NCBI RefSeq assembly: GCF_000633935.1
Contig: NZ_KK214998.1
Location: 1,192,010 to 1,256,009 of the forward strand
DNA: 64,000 nucleotides
Source: Ectothiorhodospira haloalkaliphila ATCC 51935
Lineage (GTDB): Bacteria > Pseudomonadota > Gammaproteobacteria > Ectothiorhodospirales > Ectothiorhodospiraceae
Direction: 5' to 3'
Positions 62,101 to 64,000 of the stretch are shown here, in pieces (within the stretch, counting starts at the first letter, position 1; every line of letters begins with the position of its first letter). A model generated the notes under the pieces. The model was not told where the DNA came from, made no database searches, and saw only the letters and a list, made by a program, of their open reading frames with translations. The translations under genes and the position numbers were made by a program.

Positions 62101-63480
62101 CTACTGGCTCTCCACCTGCAGCCCGTGCAGCCTCAGGCGGGCGCGCAGCGTATTGCGTGACATGCCCAACTCCTCGGCCACCCGACTTCGGTTGCCCGCG
62201 AAGGCCTCCAGCAGGGATTGCAATGCGAGCCCCTCCACTTCCTCCAGCATTTCCCTCACCCGCCCACCCGCAATGGCACGCTGAATCAGCGCTGCCAGGG
62301 CCGTTTCGGAGCAGGTATCGTCGCCTCCTTGCGTATGGGTCCCAGGGAACAGTGGAAGATGGTCGATGCGACCTACCCGGGTACGTACCGCGGCCTGATA
62401 GACGATGTTCTTTAGCTCCCTCACGTTCCCGGGCCAGTGATAGGCCACCGCCTCCGCCTGAGCCTGCTCGGAGATGTCGGTAATATGGAGACCCAACTTC
62501 AGGTTGGCGTCCGACACAAAGGCGCGCAGCAGGGCCCGAACATCGTCGGTCCGTTCGCGCAGGGCCGGGATGTGGATGGGTAACTGAGAAAGCCGATAAT
62601 AGAGATCTCGGCGGAATCGCCCAGCCTCCACGTCCTGCTCCAGATCGCGGTTGGTGGCGGCAATGACGCGTACATCGGCGGCCCGGGGCTCGGAGTCGCC
62701 CAGACGATGGAACTGCCGGTCCTCCAGGAAGCGCAACAACTTGGCCTGAAAGGCCATGGGCATGTCGCCCACCTCATCCAGCAGCAGCGTGCCCCCGTGG
62801 GCCGACTCGATCCGGCCCACACCATCCGCAATCGCGTTGGTATAGGCTCCACGGGCATAACCGAACATCTCCGCCTCCAGCAGCCCTTCGGGTATCGCGG
62901 TGCAGTTGATGGCCACATAGGGCCGATGGGCCCGGACGGAATGACGATGTATGCAATGGGCGGAAACCTCCTTGCCCACCCCCGTTTCTCCCGTGAGAAG
63001 CACGTTGAGATCGTTGGAGGCGGCAACACCCAGTTGCTTGTAAACACTGAGGATCTGCGAAGACGTGCCGAGTATCGCCGGGCAATCCTCCCGCAGCACG
63101 TCCGCGTCGGTGCTGTCCAGGCAGCTCATGCGGGCTTCGCCGATGGCCTTCCTGAGTTGGTCGCGGCAAAGAGGTTCGGTCAGCACATCCAGGGCGCCCA
63201 GTCGGGCGGCGAGGATCACCTGTTCGGGCGCAAGCCCATCCCCCACCAGAATGGTCGGCTGGGCCCTGCTGGATTCCATGACGGCTTCAAGACGTGGCAA
63301 CCCCGGAGCCTCTGCCCCGCTCTCCCGAACGAGTGCCACTGAGGCGCGCTCCGCAGCAACCACGTCTTCCGGGCGCGCATGGTTGAACACAAGGCCCTGT
63401 TCACGCAACCAGCGCTCCAGTTTCCTGCACTCGTGGCCGTGCCAACCGATCAGCATGACATTGCCGGTCATGGTATCCAT
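62101..63480 (-). CDS. Sigma54-type enhancer-binding regulator with degenerate receiver and altered GAFTGA loop
   Basis: From the ATG at 63480 (AGGAGGAG just upstream) this 459-residue protein has a receiver-like N-terminus (about residues 7-115) without a recognisable phospho-acceptor Asp. An AAA+ domain follows, with Walker A TGETGVGKE (163-171) and Walker B TLLLDEVGDM (231-240). A C-terminal Fis-type helix-turn-helix has NRSRVAEELGMSRNTLRAR. The sigma54-contact loop reads GAYTNA (211-216) where the family has GAFTGA. Activation of sigma54 is therefore uncertain. A perfect FNR box about 100 bp upstream suggests control by the adjacent fnr. The target genes are not known. Confidence 0.85.
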   Translation of the reverse strand: MDTMTGNVMLIGWHGHECRKLERWLREQGLVFNHARPEDVVAAERASVALVRESGAEAPGLPRLEAVMESSRAQPTILVGDGLAPEQVILAARLGALDVLTEPLCRDQLRKAIGEARMSCLDSTDADVLREDCPAILGTSSQILSVYKQLGVAASNDLNVLLTGETGVGKEVSAHCIHRHSVRAHRPYVAINCTAIPEGLLEAEMFGYARGAYTNAIADGVGRIESAHGGTLLLDEVGDMPMAFQAKLLRFLEDRQFHRLGDSEPRAADVRVIAATNRDLEQDVEAGRFRRDLYYRLSQLPIHIPALRERTDDVRALLRAFVSDANLKLGLHITDISEQAQAEAVAYHWPGNVRELKNIVYQAAVRTRVGRIDHLPLFPGTHTQGGDDTCSETALAALIQRAIAGGRVREMLEEVEGLALQSLLEAFAGNRSRVAEELGMSRNTLRARLRLHGLQVESQ

Positions 63481-63576
63481 CGCTCTCCTCCTGGCCCCGC
63501 CATGTCTGCTGACTACCGCATGGCTTATGTTTGTGCCTTTACGGTATAAGCATGAGGATCGCACCGATAAGACACA

Positions 63577-63590
63577 TTGATTATTATCAA
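63577..63590 (-). promoter_or_regulatory. Perfect FNR box upstream of the enhancer-binding regulator gene
   Basis: TTGAT-TATT-ATCAA is a flawless 14-nt match to the FNR/ANR consensus. It lies between the regulator gene (start 63480) and the 3' end of the cytochrome gene, both on the minus strand, so the regulator is the obvious target. A TATACC -10-like hexamer on that strand (63548-63543) is 38 bp from the box centre, a few base pairs more than in classic class II FNR promoters. Confidence 0.75.
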
Positions 63591-63662
63591 TGGAAATACC
63601 TGTATAGCCAGAGTGGCTTTAGGGGTCAAGCGCCGATTGCATCCAGGCTGGGCGTCTCGAGC

Positions 63663-63701
63663 AAAAAAGAGCCCCCTGGCGCATTACGGGCGAGGGGGCT
63701 C
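63663..63701 (-). terminator. Intrinsic terminator of the multihaem cytochrome gene
   Basis: A 9-bp stem, GAGCCCCCT (63669-63677) with AGGGGGCTC (63693-63701), is followed on the minus strand by six T residues (63668-63663). It ends transcription of the gene at the right edge. Confidence 0.9.
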
Positions 63702-63742
63702 AGGAGACCCCTCATGGGGCCTGGAGGATCGCTCAGCCGGCC

Positions 63743-64000
63743 TTAGCGGGGGCGCACGTCATGTACCCGGCTGATATCGGCCTCACCGCCCGGGCCATGA
63801 CAATTGGCGCAGCCCTCCTGCATGGGGTCCGGGTTGTCCAGGGTGGCCGTGACGGAGCCACCGCGCTGCAGGATATGGTCACGCAGCCAGGCTTCGTCGG
63901 TATGACAGGAGGTGCAGACCGAGGCGATGGGACTGAACCGTTCGTGCTGGTGGATATCCGTCACGTTGTTGTCGGCACCGAACTGATCGGTTCCAGCGTT
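63743..64000 (-). CDS. Multihaem c-type cytochrome, C-terminal end (OmcA/MtrC-like)
   Basis: The last 85 residues of a longer protein are visible, cut by the right edge. They contain two haem-binding motifs, CTSCH and CANCH. The second is in GCANCHGPGGEADISRVHDV, which resembles the closing segment of OmcA/MtrC-family decahaem cytochromes (C-x2-CHGPG, then an acidic ADI/V-x-VH turn). Such proteins carry electrons across or on the outside of the outer membrane. Only two haem motifs are in view, so the true haem number and family are open. It has a strong terminator and sits beside FNR-linked regulators. Confidence 0.75.
   Translation of the reverse strand, partial: NAGTDQFGADNNVTDIHQHERFSPIASVCTSCHTDEAWLRDHILQRGGSVTATLDNPDPMQEGCANCHGPGGEADISRVHDVRPR

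Overview
The window is a GC-rich gammaproteobacterial chromosome segment. Several features point to the Ectothiorhodospiraceae (purple sulfur or haloalkaliphilic relatives): a Tat-exported high-potential iron-sulfur protein (HiPIP), the rpe-gph-trpE order, an S-adenosylhomocysteine (SAH) riboswitch before ahcY, a long-form PurC, a HisBHAFIE-TatABC-GpmI run, a complete Gsp type II secretion operon, and an FNR/ANR regulator beside a multihaem cytochrome. The family assignment is an inference from gene content; no 16S rRNA or other marker is present.

Layout. 1-15.5 kb is housekeeping metabolism: trpE (cut by the left edge), gph, rpe, a methyltransferase, purK/purE facing purC, bioD, a TorD-like chaperone, two small helical proteins, a dihydrolipoamide-dehydrogenase-like flavoprotein, the SAH riboswitch with ahcY, then metF and typA. 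15.7-18.2 kb is a toxin-antitoxin cluster: two tandem DUF1778/GNAT pairs, hicAB, and a stub that looks like the start of a type I restriction specificity gene. 18.3-31.2 kb is a complete type I-E CRISPR-Cas system on the minus strand: cas3, cse1, cse2, cas7e, cas5e, cas6e, cas1, cas2, an AT-rich leader, then an array of 63 repeats and 62 spacers on an exact 61-bp period. A second, solitary CRISPR-repeat-like hairpin sits at the 3' end of cas3, just upstream of the probable cse1 promoter. It is the best candidate here for something not yet described.

31.3-41.9 kb is mixed: a cupin, YcgL, a membrane protein, a lone FimT/GspH-type pseudopilin, a REP cluster, HiPIP, speA, two exported proteins (one an extreme Pro/Gly repeat), a BamD-like lipoprotein, a CNT nucleoside permease, a decayed RES-toxin fragment, a ribbon-helix-helix protein and an MFS transporter. 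41.9-53.4 kb is the gspCDEFGHIJKLMN operon, mostly coupled by 4-nt ATGA overlaps. A REP doublet lies inside the gspI leader-peptide codons. An FHA protein diverges from gspC. 54.2-61.1 kb carries his-tat-gpmI genes. 61.3-64 kb holds fnr, a sigma54-type enhancer-binding protein with a perfect FNR box upstream, and the C-terminal end of a multihaem c-type cytochrome cut by the right edge.

How the parts fit. AhcY and MetF belong to the methyl cycle, and AhcY is under SAH control. TatABC would export the HiPIP precursor, which has a twin-arginine signal. FNR probably controls the neighbouring enhancer-binding protein. The toxin-antitoxin cluster, restriction remnant and CRISPR-Cas locus together form a defence island of about 15.5 kb between typA and the cupin gene.
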